A DNA stretch of 51,703 nucleotides from Capnocytophaga cynodegmi DSM 19736 (GTDB lineage: Bacteria > Bacteroidota > Bacteroidia > Flavobacteriales > Flavobacteriaceae): NCBI RefSeq assembly GCF_000379185.1, contig NZ_KB900710.1, positions 1-51,703 on the forward strand, read 5' to 3'. Shown here piece by piece: positions 44,401 through 51,703 of the stretch (positions are counted from its first letter, which is position 1; each line of letters begins with the position of its first letter). The notes under the pieces were generated by a model. The model was not told where the DNA came from and ran no database searches. It was given only the letters and a program-made list of their open reading frames with translations. The position numbers and the translations under genes were made by a program.

Positions 44401-44598
44401 GATTCTTGGGTGAGAGGCTTCAAAGCTCAGAATGCGAAAGTAGGGTTTTCTATGAATAATGTTTTGATGCTGAAGAGTCATTTGAATGGCATCGACCCAG
44501 AATCAGTTTACGCTACAGGAAGCAATGCTGTTGGTTTTGAATATTTTTCAGCACCTACAATGCGTTCATATTATTTTAATCTAACAGTGAGTTTCTAA
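41476..44598 (+). CDS. SusC/RagA-family TonB-linked outer membrane transporter
   Basis: Signal peptide (VLCLLVLLVVSFPLFAQ), then a carboxypeptidase-regulatory-like domain (VTGTVTDEAGSPLPGVGVLI), then the plug with VVVTALGIKREKKSLGYALQ and SMSVLKGPAAAALYGSRAGN, then a 22-strand barrel to a terminal aromatic (YYFNLTVSF). It is 1040 aa, as expected. It pairs with the SusD-like lipoprotein 18 bases downstream to import a nutrient across the outer membrane, likely a peptide or glycan; no glycoside hydrolase, sulfatase or peptidase lies beside it, so the substrate is undefined. No ECF sigma/anti-sigma pair is adjacent. Confidence 0.94.
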   Translation: MNKRVLCLLVLLVVSFPLFAQVKTVTGTVTDEAGSPLPGVGVLIQGTKRGTSTDFDGNYTLQVNEGGVLEFSYIGFMTQTKKVTGAGNSLKINVVMKEEAQQLGEVVVTALGIKREKKSLGYALQEVKGESLVEAREANIANAFSGKVAGLQIVRGSNGPAGSSKIVLRGNNSLTGDNQPLVVVDGVPMDNFTGASNNDFWNPSNDMGNGLGDLNPNDIESMSVLKGPAAAALYGSRAGNGVILITTKTGKAREGLGITYSSSVGFENVFIRPDVQDIFGQGQDGVYDPLSFSSWGPKIEGQIITNWNDKKVPLRTYDNVNSFLNTGVDIQHSLSFQQQLKNGTSLYTSLTHVDNQSTIPGSTLERLNLITRAVSRFGKDNKWTTDFKVQYINSKVNNRPINGNRKDNPFSTLINLPSTIDISEFSSGINSNGYHIWFHPKDGLNPYWATKYNLNNDSRDRFLLNGSVKYEFTDWLNAEAKVGTDLYTTNLENKTYGKGPLTSTGRYSIGKRTFNETNMSFLLSANKSNLFGKVGMAATFGGNLMSRKHTEMGITVGELEVPNLFSVNNSVGTPSVSQDYKHHRINSFYGTYQISYNSYAYLDFTGRNDWSSTLSKANRSFFYPSVSASVVFTELLDKEFNVKPSWFDYGKIRASYAAVGNDMGPYQLYNYYTIGSDPNGNTTGSTNSVFFDSNVKNELIKSWEVGLETKMFNNRLGVDLSFYKSNAVNQLLDIPLNSMSGRTAKKINAGDIENKGFELMLTGQPIRNENFVWDTNLNVSKNINTVNELAEGVTQYALGGFENVKILAATGQRYGAIYGSKFSRVEDTSSPHYGRIIVDANGVPEAAEGTHYLGNQQPDVMVGFTNTFTYKNLSLSILVDGRFGGKIFSGTNHGLKTSGRSAATVVNGERADIVYNGVVSDGKGGYTENTKAVSSQIFWTTLAGKSNQNLGITEDNLYDATNIRIRNIQLNYRLPDSWVRGFKAQNAKVGFSMNNVLMLKSHLNGIDPESVYATGSNAVGFEYFSAPTMRSYYFNLTVSF

Positions 44599-44616
44599 CT
44601 TTTAAAGAATAAAAAA

Positions 44617-46533
44617 ATGAAAAATAATAAATATATCAAAACGGGAATATTAGCATTGGCATTAGCATTATTTTCTTGTGGTAATTTTGATGAAATTAAT
44701 GTGAATCCTAATGTGTCGAATAATGTTGAACAAGTTCAGATAGAGTATTTCATAAATAGTTCAATTTTGGGAACACAGCAAAATCCACACGTAGCTGAAA
44801 GGGCTTTCATTTTATATTGGAAAGCTGCAGGAAGAATGGATAGGGTCAATTCCTTGCCAATAGGAACTGCTAATGATGGCTGGAGTACTGATTATTACAA
44901 TTCTTTAGCTAAGTGGTTAACGGATATCAATACTGCTATAAAGGTACACAAAGAAAAAACAAGTTTAGGATTTAGTGAAAATTATTACAATAATTTGCTA
45001 CAAGTTGCCCGAATTTGGAGAGTTTATCTGCTAAGTGAAGCTACAGATAATTTTGGTCCAATGCCTATTAACGGATTTCAAGATGAAAATCCAAAATATA
45101 ACAGTGTAGAGGAAGTTTATAACTATATGCTTTCAGAATTGAAAGATGCAACTTCAAAAATGGATTTAAGCGTGGGTAAAGTACCAAGTAAGGTAGCTAA
45201 GTTAGACCTTGCTTATGGTTATGATTTTGCTAAATGGAAAAAATATGGAAGTTCGTTACGTATGCGTTTGGCAATGCGTTTATCTGAAGTGGCTCCATCT
45301 GTGGCGCAAAATCATTTTGAAGAGGCTGTAAGTACTGGATATATTGCTGAACTGAGTGATGATTTTGAAGTACAGGAAAAACCAGGTTGGGACGATTTAA
45401 CAGGAGTGATGTCACGTGAATGGAATATGCAGTATCTCTCTCCAACGTTAAATAACTTGTACATAGGCTTGGGAGGTATAAAATCTTCTACTCAACTTAC
45501 TAAAGAAAAGGCTGTAAAGAATATAAAACCAGCTGATTGGCTTGGGGTTCGTTATGAAAATCACATAGCAACCAAAACGAATAATCCTGTGGCTGGATAT
45601 TGGTTTGATGGTCTTCCAAATGCTATGGATCCTCGTGCGTATGCACTTTATCCTATTCCAGGAGATTTTGAAAATGAGCAATTTAATCTATACCCTTCTT
45701 GGGCTACTTCTCAAGTAACGGATACTAAGAGAAAGTTGAAAAAAGATGATAAAGAAGATTTGGTAGAAATTGAAGCTGCTTTTACTTGGAATGCTCACAC
45801 TTTAGGAAGTTGGGGTGCAAAAGGAAGCCTTAATCAAGTTTATAGTTGGCCTGGAGTTACTCCACGCTTACGAAACAATCTACGAAATAGTACTGCAAAA
45901 CGATTATTCTTCGGTGCTTGGGAGTCTTACTTTCTAATTGCTGAAGCAGCTGTAAGAGGTTGGAATGTGCCAATGACCGCACAGGAGGCTTATGAAAAAG
46001 GAATTAAAATGAATTTCACTTATTGGGGAGTTGATGGATATTATTCAAGTTACATAACTTCAGAGGATTACAACCGCGTAGGTACTTCAGTTAAATGGTC
46101 ACACACTTCTGAGCCTACTTCTGTAGTAATGAGATATAAAAACGGTTATACAAATGCTGAGGAAACGACCACATATCAGTATCCTGTAAATCATTTATAT
46201 AAAAATGGAACCGTGCGTAATGATGCCTTGACTAAAATTATTACACAAAAATTTATTGCTCAAGTACCTTGGTTACCTCTTGAGGGATGGAGTGATCATC
46301 GTCGTTTAGGACTTCCGTTCTTCGAAAATCCTGCAATTGAGAATCCATTGGTCGGAATTCCTTCACTTACTGATGCCAACTATATGGAGAGTAAAGTTGA
46401 GTTTTTTCCGCAACGATTGCCATATCCAAGTTCTTTAAAAAGTAATGTTCCAGAAGGTTACAAACAAGCTGTGGAACTTTTAGGAGGAGAAGATGGGGTT
46501 CACACACCTCTTTGGTGGGCTAAGAAAAAGTAA
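44617..46533 (+). CDS. SusD/RagB-family nutrient-binding lipoprotein
   Basis: This is the surface lid of the SusC transporter. The lipobox is LALFSCGNF (Cys21). The opening DEINVNPNVSNNVEQVQIEY fits the SusD-like group with NPN repeats. Helical TPR-like regions include LLQVARIWRVYLLSEATDNF and FFGAWESYFLIAEAAVRGW. At 638 aa it is longer than SusD itself and typical of the RagB-like peptide/glycan-binding branch. The ending PLEGWSDHRRLGLPFFENP is characteristic. A terminator follows 17 bases after the stop. Confidence 0.93.
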   Translation: MKNNKYIKTGILALALALFSCGNFDEINVNPNVSNNVEQVQIEYFINSSILGTQQNPHVAERAFILYWKAAGRMDRVNSLPIGTANDGWSTDYYNSLAKWLTDINTAIKVHKEKTSLGFSENYYNNLLQVARIWRVYLLSEATDNFGPMPINGFQDENPKYNSVEEVYNYMLSELKDATSKMDLSVGKVPSKVAKLDLAYGYDFAKWKKYGSSLRMRLAMRLSEVAPSVAQNHFEEAVSTGYIAELSDDFEVQEKPGWDDLTGVMSREWNMQYLSPTLNNLYIGLGGIKSSTQLTKEKAVKNIKPADWLGVRYENHIATKTNNPVAGYWFDGLPNAMDPRAYALYPIPGDFENEQFNLYPSWATSQVTDTKRKLKKDDKEDLVEIEAAFTWNAHTLGSWGAKGSLNQVYSWPGVTPRLRNNLRNSTAKRLFFGAWESYFLIAEAAVRGWNVPMTAQEAYEKGIKMNFTYWGVDGYYSSYITSEDYNRVGTSVKWSHTSEPTSVVMRYKNGYTNAEETTTYQYPVNHLYKNGTVRNDALTKIITQKFIAQVPWLPLEGWSDHRRLGLPFFENPAIENPLVGIPSLTDANYMESKVEFFPQRLPYPSSLKSNVPEGYKQAVELLGGEDGVHTPLWWAKKK

Positions 46534-46550
46534 TAGTCTAATAATCATTG

Positions 46551-46583
46551 AAAAACAGAATGCTTTTTAACATTCTGTTTTTT
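46551..46583 (+). terminator. Terminator of the susC/susD operon
   Basis: AAAAACAGAATG pairs with CATTCTGTTTTTTT around an eight-base loop. Confidence 0.88.
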
Positions 46584-46623
46584 TATTTTTAAAAAGTTCT
46601 TTTTTCTGTTTAAAAAATGTTTT

Positions 46624-46654
46624 TTGCTTATTTAAGACGCTTAAACTATATTTG
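46624..46654 (+). promoter_or_regulatory. Promoter of the SMR transporter gene
   Basis: TTG (46624-46626), 20 bp, TATATTTG (46647-46654): a strong Bacteroidota promoter. The leader of about 60 bases shows no guanidine-riboswitch-like hairpins that I can recognise. Confidence 0.7.
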
Positions 46655-46723
46655 CACTAAATGTAGGTAAATACAACAAAGTGAAAAGGTGTTTATTTTT
46701 GATCATTTTTTAAGTTATAAAAG

Positions 46724-47050
46724 ATGAATTGGATTCTTCTGGTTATTGCAGGGTTGTTCGAGGTGGCGTTTACTTTCTGTTTGGGAAAGGCAAAAGAAAG
46801 TATCGGAGCAGAAACATACTTTTGGTATGGAGGGTTTGTCGTTTGTACCATAATAAGTATGACCTTACTAATGAAAGCCTCACAGCACCTTCCATTGGGG
46901 ACAGCTTACGCTGTTTGGACAGGTATTGGAGCAGTAGGAACTGTTTTAGTAGGAATATTTATCTTTAAAGAACCTGCTACTTTTTGGAGGCTATTTTTCA
47001 TCACAACGCTTATTGGTTCCATTATTGGTTTGAAAGCGGTTTCTAATTAA
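46724..47050 (+). CDS. Small multidrug resistance (SMR) family transporter
   Basis: A four-helix SMR protein of 108 aa. The essential membrane Glu13 is in AGLFEVAFTFCLGKA, and PLGTAYAVWTGIGAVGTVLV is the conserved third helix, followed by FKEPATFWRLFF. The conserved sequence is closer to SugE/Gdx-type exporters (guanidinium) than to EmrE-type drug pumps, but the distinction from sequence alone is uncertain. It has its own promoter and lies 47 bases before the UPF0173 gene, with which it may be transcribed. Confidence 0.9.
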   Translation: MNWILLVIAGLFEVAFTFCLGKAKESIGAETYFWYGGFVVCTIISMTLLMKASQHLPLGTAYAVWTGIGAVGTVLVGIFIFKEPATFWRLFFITTLIGSIIGLKAVSN

Positions 47051-47097
47051 ATTTATGAAATTTTTAAATTTGTAACTTAAAATAAAAAGATATAATT

Positions 47098-47793
47098 ATG
47101 AAAGTAACCTATTTAGGACACGCTTGTGTCAATGTCGAAATTGAAGGAAAATTTTTCCTTATAGACCCATTTATTTCAGGCAATTCGTTAGCGAAACATA
47201 TTGATATTAAATCCGTGAAGGCAGATTATATTTTGCTCACACACGCTCATTTAGACCATATTTTAGATGCTGAGGTTATTGCCAAAAATACAGGAGCAAA
47301 ACTTATTACGAATCCTGAAATAATGGCACATTACAGAGACTTGGGATTAGATGGCTACGAAATGAATATCGGAGGAACGCAACGCCTTGAAAATGGGGAA
47401 GTAGAAATCAAAATGACAAAGGCTGAACATTCATCTGCTTTTGCTGACGGAAAGTATGGAGGAAATCCAGCAGGGTTTCTTATAACAAACAAGGGGAGAA
47501 CAATATACGTGTCAGGAGATACAGCTTTATCTTTAGATATGAAACTTATTTCGTATCAATATAATGTGGACTTAGCAATTCTTCCAATAGGTGATAATTA
47601 TACAATGGGAGTTAAAGATGCTTTATTGGCTGCAAAGTTTGTGGATTCATATCACACATTAGGAGTTCATTATGATACTTTTGATGTTATCAAAATAGAT
47701 AAAGAGTCTTCTGAAAAAGAGTTTTCAAATTCACATCGTAAGTTACATTTATTACCCATCGGCGATACAATTGATATTAACGCTCTTAGTTAA
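47098..47793 (+). CDS. UPF0173-type metal-dependent hydrolase, 231 aa
   Basis: This is a metallo-beta-lactamase fold. MKVTYLGHACVNVEIEGKFF at the N-terminus, then LIDPFISGN, and the metal motif LLTHAHLDH (HAHLDH at 49-54). A further ligand region is IYVSGDTALSLDMKLI, and LGVHYDTFDVIKID follows. This is the YtkL/UPF0173 family, whose substrate is unknown. A clear terminator follows the stop. It lies 47 bases after the SMR gene. Confidence 0.9.
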   Translation: MKVTYLGHACVNVEIEGKFFLIDPFISGNSLAKHIDIKSVKADYILLTHAHLDHILDAEVIAKNTGAKLITNPEIMAHYRDLGLDGYEMNIGGTQRLENGEVEIKMTKAEHSSAFADGKYGGNPAGFLITNKGRTIYVSGDTALSLDMKLISYQYNVDLAILPIGDNYTMGVKDALLAAKFVDSYHTLGVHYDTFDVIKIDKESSEKEFSNSHRKLHLLPIGDTIDINALS

Positions 47794-47807
47794 AATTATT
47801 TCTATAG

Positions 47808-47837
47808 AAATGGATAAGTATTTTATCCATTTTTTTC
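47808..47837 (+). terminator. Terminator of the UPF0173 gene
   Basis: AAATGGATAA pairs with TTATCCATTT, followed by more Ts. Confidence 0.82.
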
Positions 47838-47854
47838 TTTTTGAATGAAACAAA

Positions 47855-47883
47855 AATCGGTAAGTGAGAAATCACTTACCGAT
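47855..47883 (-). terminator. Terminator of the Cys-rich gene
   Basis: ATCGGTAAGTGA and its perfect complement form a 12-bp stem with a short loop. The T run is on the minus-strand side, so it ends the gene at 47922-48167. Confidence 0.82.
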
Positions 47884-47921
47884 AAAAAATTAAACTAAAA
47901 AATCGTATAACTAAAAAACCA

Positions 47922-48167
47922 TTAAGCTTTCGCCTCTGGAGCCCAAGAAGAGCATAGCATTTCTGAACTAGCTTTCTGAGGATGAGCACATTTATCAGTT
48001 TTAAAACGAACACAAGTTCCGCAACTGATAGCTTCTTTTGCAGCAACAGTCATATCAAAACTGTCACAAGTGTACTTTGCTTCTACTTTTGTTTTGTGAA
48101 CGCTGCAAATGTTGTCTTTCTCTAAATTTTGGCAGTTTACGCAACCGCTTGTTAATCTGATAGCCAT
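47922..48167 (-). CDS. Small protein with two four-cysteine modules, 81 aa
   Basis: Eight cysteines fall in two copies of one pattern. The first is CVNCQNLEKDNICSVH, then a fourth cysteine in YTCDSF (Cys 9, 12, 21, 34). The second is CGTCVRFKTDKCAHP, then CSSW (Cys 49, 52, 60, 72). Each copy is CxxC-x7/8-C-xx-(H), with a final Cys followed by Asp/Ser-Ser-aromatic. Such a duplicated CCCC set suggests two zinc or iron-sulfur sites in one chain. It has no signal peptide. It is expressed from a strong promoter (48243-48213) with its own terminator, so it is probably an abundant monocistronic product. I know of no assigned function. Confidence 0.85.
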   Translation of the reverse strand: MAIRLTSGCVNCQNLEKDNICSVHKTKVEAKYTCDSFDMTVAAKEAISCGTCVRFKTDKCAHPQKASSEMLCSSWAPEAKA

Positions 48168-48679
48168 AATCGTATATTTTTTGATTAATAAATTATTTTA
48201 TTTTTTACACTGCAAAGATAAGGGTAGAAACACTTAGAAACAATTTAAATAGCTGAAAATGAGTTATATGTATTTAGATTAACTCTATGCTAGTGCTATT
48301 TGAAATAGGAATAAATTAATCAATTGCCTATGAAACGAGTCTGTGTAACGTATCTCTATTTTTTTGTTTTTATGATTAGATGATTTTAGGAAATTTGTGT
48401 TTTTAAAATCGGATGAAAAGAGTTTTAAAATGGAAAGTGTAGTGGTTTTTGTACTTTGATTCTTATTTTTGCTAGTTCTCAAATTTGATTAAAAACATAT
48501 CAATCAGTATTACAATTAGTTTTGTCTTCCAATGTTATGTAAGTATTAAATTTTCATTTTTAGGGCAAAAAAAATGTGAATTTGATTTTTTATTTCAAGT
48601 TTTATTTGTACTTTTACATCGCCAAATTAAAAAGGGGATTATTTAGAATTAACAATATAATAATTATAAAATCAAAATT
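48168..48679. other. Intergenic region between the Cys-rich gene and pckA
   Basis: A 512-base divergent intergenic region. The left end holds the minus-strand promoter. The right end holds a weaker plus-strand candidate for pckA, TTG at 48582-48584 and TACTTTTA at 48609-48616 (24 bp apart). I see no intact gene in the middle; the one open frame on the minus strand there has non-coding-like composition. Confidence 0.5.
48213..48243 (-). promoter_or_regulatory. Promoter of the Cys-rich gene
   Basis: On the minus strand TTG (48243-48241), 20 bp, TATCTTTG (48220-48213). Confidence 0.72.
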
Positions 48680-50260
48680 ATGAGTAAATCAAAAACAATT
48701 TCAGTTGAGAATTACGGAATCAAAAATGCAAACGTACGCTACCAACTTTCTGCCGACGAGTTGCACAAAGAAGCTATCGCAAAAGGTGTAGCTGAAGAAG
48801 CTAACTCTGGAGCTTTATCTATCAAAACAGGGAAATTTACAGGACGTTCTCCACAAGACCGTTTCATCGTAAAAGACGACATTACAAAAGACCGCGTATG
48901 GTGGGGAAAAGTGAATATTCCTTTCGATTCAGCAAAATTTGACGCTCTTTATGATAAAGTAATGGCATATCTTTCTGGAAAAGAATTGTTCGTTCACGAC
49001 GGATATGTTTGTGCTGACCCTAACTATCGTACAAATGTTCGTACTATTGCTGAACTTCCTTGGAGTGCACAATTCGTTTACAATATGTTCCTTCGTTTGG
49101 AAGACAGCGAAGTAGAAAACTTCAAAGAAGAGTGGTTGGTAATCAACGCACCAGGATTCTTGGCTGACCCAGCTGTTGACGGAACTCGTCAATCAAACTT
49201 CGCTATTTTGAACTTTACTAGAAAAATTGCTTTAATCGGTGGAACAGGATATCCAGGAGAAATGAAAAAAGGTATTTTCTCTGCACTTAACTTCGTACTT
49301 CCTGTATTCAAAAACACAATGCCAATGCACTGTTCTGCAAACGTTGGTAAAGGCGGTGATACAGCGATTTTCTTTGGGCTTTCAGGAACTGGTAAAACAA
49401 CGCTTTCAGCTGACCCTAGCCGTCACCTAATCGGAGATGATGAACACGGATGGACTCCTGAAAACACAGTGTTTAACTTTGAAGGTGGTTGCTATGCAAA
49501 AGTAGTTGATTTGACACCTGAAAAAGAGCCTGAAATTTTTGCGGCTATCAAAAAAGGAGCTATCCTTGAAAACGTGATTATGCACAACGGAGAGGTTGAT
49601 TTTGCAGATACTTCAATCACTGAAAATACACGTGTTTCGTATCCAATCCACCACATAGCTAATATTCAACCTGGTTCAATAGGTAAGAATCCTAAAAATA
49701 TATTCTTCTTAACTTTTGATGCTTACGGAGTATTGCCTCCAATCTCTAAATTGACTCCAGAACAAGCTGCTTATCAGTTCGTTTCAGGATATACTTCAAA
49801 AGTTGCAGGAACAGAGGTAGGAATTACTACACCACAAAAAACGTTCTCAGCTTGTTTCGGAGCAGCATTTATGCCACTTCACCCAGCTGAATACGGAAAA
49901 ATGTTGGCTGAAAAAATCGAAAAATCAGGTGTAAACGTATGGTTAGTAAACACAGGTTACAACGGAAAAATGAAACGTTGCAGCTTGAAAGATACTCGTG
50001 CTTTGATTACTGCTGCCCTGACAGGAGCTTTAGACAAAGTTGAGTACAAAGAGTTACCAATTTTCGGCTTTGGAGTGCCACAATCTTGCGAAGGTGTTTC
50101 TGACCAAGCTATCTTGAATCCTGAAAATACTTGGGATGATAAAGCTCAATTCGCAGCTAAATCAAAAGAATTAGCGGAAGCATTCTTACAAAACTTCAAA
50201 GATAAAGGATTTGAAGAAGGAGCTGATGCACAAGTACTTAAAGGAGCGCCAAAATTATAA
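48680..50260 (+). CDS. pckA: Phosphoenolpyruvate carboxykinase (ATP)
   Basis: PckA interconverts oxaloacetate + ATP and PEP + CO2 + ADP; in fermentative Bacteroidota it fixes CO2 toward succinate. The 526 aa include GKFTGRSPQDRFIV, LIGGTGYPGEMKKGIFSALN, the kinase-1a loop FFGLSGTGKTTLS (233-243), LIGDDEHGW, and the C-terminal VWLVNTGYNG. All active-site motifs of the ATP-type enzyme are present. Codon use seems biased toward a highly expressed gene (many AAC, GGA, CGT codons). It is flanked by a promoter candidate and a terminator. Confidence 0.97.
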   Translation: MSKSKTISVENYGIKNANVRYQLSADELHKEAIAKGVAEEANSGALSIKTGKFTGRSPQDRFIVKDDITKDRVWWGKVNIPFDSAKFDALYDKVMAYLSGKELFVHDGYVCADPNYRTNVRTIAELPWSAQFVYNMFLRLEDSEVENFKEEWLVINAPGFLADPAVDGTRQSNFAILNFTRKIALIGGTGYPGEMKKGIFSALNFVLPVFKNTMPMHCSANVGKGGDTAIFFGLSGTGKTTLSADPSRHLIGDDEHGWTPENTVFNFEGGCYAKVVDLTPEKEPEIFAAIKKGAILENVIMHNGEVDFADTSITENTRVSYPIHHIANIQPGSIGKNPKNIFFLTFDAYGVLPPISKLTPEQAAYQFVSGYTSKVAGTEVGITTPQKTFSACFGAAFMPLHPAEYGKMLAEKIEKSGVNVWLVNTGYNGKMKRCSLKDTRALITAALTGALDKVEYKELPIFGFGVPQSCEGVSDQAILNPENTWDDKAQFAAKSKELAEAFLQNFKDKGFEEGADAQVLKGAPKL

Positions 50261-50300
50261 TTTAATTAGAGATTAAATTTATTAGGTCATATATTTTGTA

Positions 50301-50339
50301 AAAGAAGATTATCTATTTTTATAGATAATCTTCTTTTTT
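50301..50339 (+). terminator. Terminator of pckA
   Basis: AAAGAAGATTATCTA and its complement form a 15-bp stem followed by Ts. Confidence 0.88.
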
Positions 50340-50421
50340 ATCAATAAATTTTAATTTATTAACATAATTGGGCATAATTTTTGTCGTATAAAATATATTA
50401 ACATTTAAAAACAAATAAAAA

Positions 50422-51444
50422 ATGAAGAAAAAAAATTATTTTGGTTTGCTTTTTATTTTTACAGTACTTTTAGTAGGTTGTAAAGATAATGATGATGTAA
50501 AGGAAAGCGACGTTGTTGCTGTGCCTAATGCCTCAAATTTTCAAAATTTGAGAGAGACTGCATTGAATAAATTAACTCAAACAAAAGAATTTGAGGTTGA
50601 TGGAATGGGTGATATTGAGTTTACATCTGAGAAAGGTGTAAAGGTTCGTATCCCAGAAGGATGCTTGGTAATTAAAGGTAAGCCTGTACAGGGAAAAGTA
50701 AAGTTTGATTTTATTGAGTTGTTTGATAAATCTTCATTACTTACTACTAATATTGCTACAATGGGGTGGGATAGTAATGAAAAAGTTGCTAAATTTTTGG
50801 TTACAGGTGGAGCGTTTAATTTGAAGTTAACTCAAAATGGTCAAGAAATTGAAAGTCTTGATTATTGTAATTACGAGCTGGAAGTTCCAGCGAAGCTTAC
50901 GGGGAAACTTGATGATACTATGAAATTGTGGTATGGTAATTTAAACGAAAAAGGAAATTTGGTTTGGGACGAAGTTATAACAGAAAATTGGAATCCTGAA
51001 ACTGGAGAGGGGTGGAATCCTGAGGTGCCTATGCCCGGTTTGATATTCCTAGACGAAAAGTACCTTGTTATAGCTAATAAGTTTGATTGGATAAATATAG
51101 ACCGTTTCTATGATAATGAGTCACGCGAAGTAACGCCTGTTACTGTCAAAGTGCCGAGTGAATACGATGGAAAAAATTCTGCAGTCTATATGTCTTATAA
51201 AGAAGTACCAGGACTTGCTACAATTTATTATAACATTGACAAGAAAATTTTTACTACAGGGAATTATACCTTACCGATTGGTTTGGAAGTTCACGTAATT
51301 TTTGCTTCTGAAAGCAACGGAAAATGGGCGTATGCTATAAAGAGTGCAAAAATTACAAAAGACCATCAGGTGGAATTCTTAAAGTCTGAGTTGAAAGAAG
51401 CTACACAATCTGAATTTGAAGCTGCAATAAAAGCTATTAAATAG
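50422..51444 (+). CDS. Hypothetical lipoprotein, 340 aa
   Basis: A signal sequence ends in a lipobox (FTVLLVGCKDN, Cys20). The mature protein is rich in beta-strand, with GDIEFTSEKGVKVRIPEGCL near the start and LETALNKL-like polar segments. It resembles Bacteroidota cell-surface or periplasmic lipoproteins with immunoglobulin/carboxypeptidase-regulatory-like folds. It has no catalytic motif I can identify. It lies alone between pckA and the insertion sequence, with a strong terminator after it. Confidence 0.85.
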   Translation: MKKKNYFGLLFIFTVLLVGCKDNDDVKESDVVAVPNASNFQNLRETALNKLTQTKEFEVDGMGDIEFTSEKGVKVRIPEGCLVIKGKPVQGKVKFDFIELFDKSSLLTTNIATMGWDSNEKVAKFLVTGGAFNLKLTQNGQEIESLDYCNYELEVPAKLTGKLDDTMKLWYGNLNEKGNLVWDEVITENWNPETGEGWNPEVPMPGLIFLDEKYLVIANKFDWINIDRFYDNESREVTPVTVKVPSEYDGKNSAVYMSYKEVPGLATIYYNIDKKIFTTGNYTLPIGLEVHVIFASESNGKWAYAIKSAKITKDHQVEFLKSELKEATQSEFEAAIKAIK

Positions 51445-51460
51445 AAGTTAGTTATTAATA

Positions 51461-51491
51461 AAAAAGCTCGAAATTTGTTTCGAGCTTTTTT
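51461..51491 (+). terminator. Terminator of the lipoprotein gene
   Basis: AAAAAGCTCGAAA and TTTCGAGCTTTTTTT form a 13-bp stem with a short loop. Confidence 0.9.
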
Positions 51492-51530
51492 TATTGTAAA
51501 ACCTGTCTAAACTTTTTTGAAGGAAAAGTA

Positions 51531-51591
51531 AAAGTTCCAAGAATTTTTAGCATTTTTGTTTTGCATAACAAAATGAAAATCAAGGAACTTT
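51531..51591 (+). promoter_or_regulatory. Hairpin occluding the transposase start
   Basis: AAAGTTCC (51531-51538) is complementary to GGAACTTT (51584-51591), and TTTTGTT (51554-51560) to AACAAAA (51567-51573), giving a nested stem whose 3' strand overlaps the TTG start at 51590. Such structures block translation when the element is read from outside promoters. Confidence 0.5.
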
Positions 51592-51703
51592 GAGCAAAGA
51601 TATAATAAAAAAATGGATTATTTCCCATTTGAGTATCGGAAAAAGAGGATTTAAAACAAAATTTGATTTATCATTAATTTTTCTTCTGATAGTCAAACGA
51701 TTA
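51590..51703 (+). mobile_element. 5' end of an IS5-like transposase gene, truncated by the window edge
   Basis: The frame starting at TTG 51590 reads LSKDIIKKWIISHLSIGKRG and then FKTKFDLSLIFLLIVKRL to the last base. This is the N-terminal helical domain of IS5-group (DUF4096-type) transposases, with the GKRGF motif. No ATG is available in frame after the stop codon TAA at 51566-51568, so a TTG start is likely. The DDE catalytic core and the right end are outside the window. The left inverted repeat probably lies between the terminator (51491) and the hairpin, but I could not delimit it. Confidence 0.65.

Noticed and set aside
46655-46723. Guanidine riboswitch before the SMR gene
   Set aside because: I looked for the paired ACGR hairpins of mini-ykkC and the longer ykkC pattern and saw neither.

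Overview
The window looks like a chromosomal segment of a low-GC Bacteroidota, class Flavobacteriia. I suspect Capnocytophaga or a close relative, from gene content and memory only. The evidence is the many Bacteroidota-type promoters (TTG, about 19-21 bp, then TAnnTTTG), a SusC/SusD pair, a DUF6261 gene, ATP-type PEP carboxykinase and weak Shine-Dalgarno sequences. The window divides into an accessory defence island (about 1-16.9 kb), a housekeeping block (17-33 kb) and a transport/metabolism block (33-51.7 kb).

Defence island, 1-16,939. It is very AT-rich and abuts the 3' end of a tRNA-Ser(UGA) gene, the classic integration site. It holds an unknown 179-aa gene; a 1246-aa SEC-C protein with a C-terminal PD-(D/E)XK-like nuclease; and a DpnII-type GATC restriction-modification locus (dpnM, dpnII, dpnA). 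Between dpnII and dpnA sits a cassette of a reverse transcriptase, a highly structured ~131-nt RNA and a SLATT-domain membrane protein. After that comes a four-gene overlapping operon: a sigma4/alpha-CTD-like DNA-binding protein, a 59-aa protein, a DndD-like SMC ATPase, and a DndE domain fused to a HerA/FtsK-like ATPase. The sulfur-transfer genes (dndA, B, C) are absent. No integrase or second att copy is in view, so the left end of the island lies outside the window.

Housekeeping block. On the minus strand: a DnaQ/GIY-YIG nuclease, rplS with its leader, a LysM/periplasmic-binding protein and guaA. On the plus strand: two sigma-54-type response regulators flanking a secreted thioredoxin. Then, minus strand: rodA; a cluster with a holin-X-like membrane protein, three tandem YtxH paralogues and a conserved 486-aa unknown; and divergently a metallo-beta-lactamase-fold hydrolase.

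Transport/metabolism block. A tripartite RND efflux system in unusual order (adaptor, outer-membrane factor, DUF6261, pump) with a MITE-like inverted repeat inside it; an outer-membrane beta-barrel protein; SusC/SusD; an SMR transporter with a UPF0173 hydrolase; a small duplicated four-cysteine protein; pckA; a lipoprotein; and the start of an IS5-like insertion sequence cut by the window edge.

The most interesting locus is the RT-RNA-SLATT cassette. The longest stretch of its RNA left unpaired in the simplest fold contains a 10-nt tract equal to 1.67 copies of a 6-mer, the layout of a telomerase-type template. The predicted repeat product would carry GATC, the site of the surrounding DpnII system. 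This is inference and directly testable.
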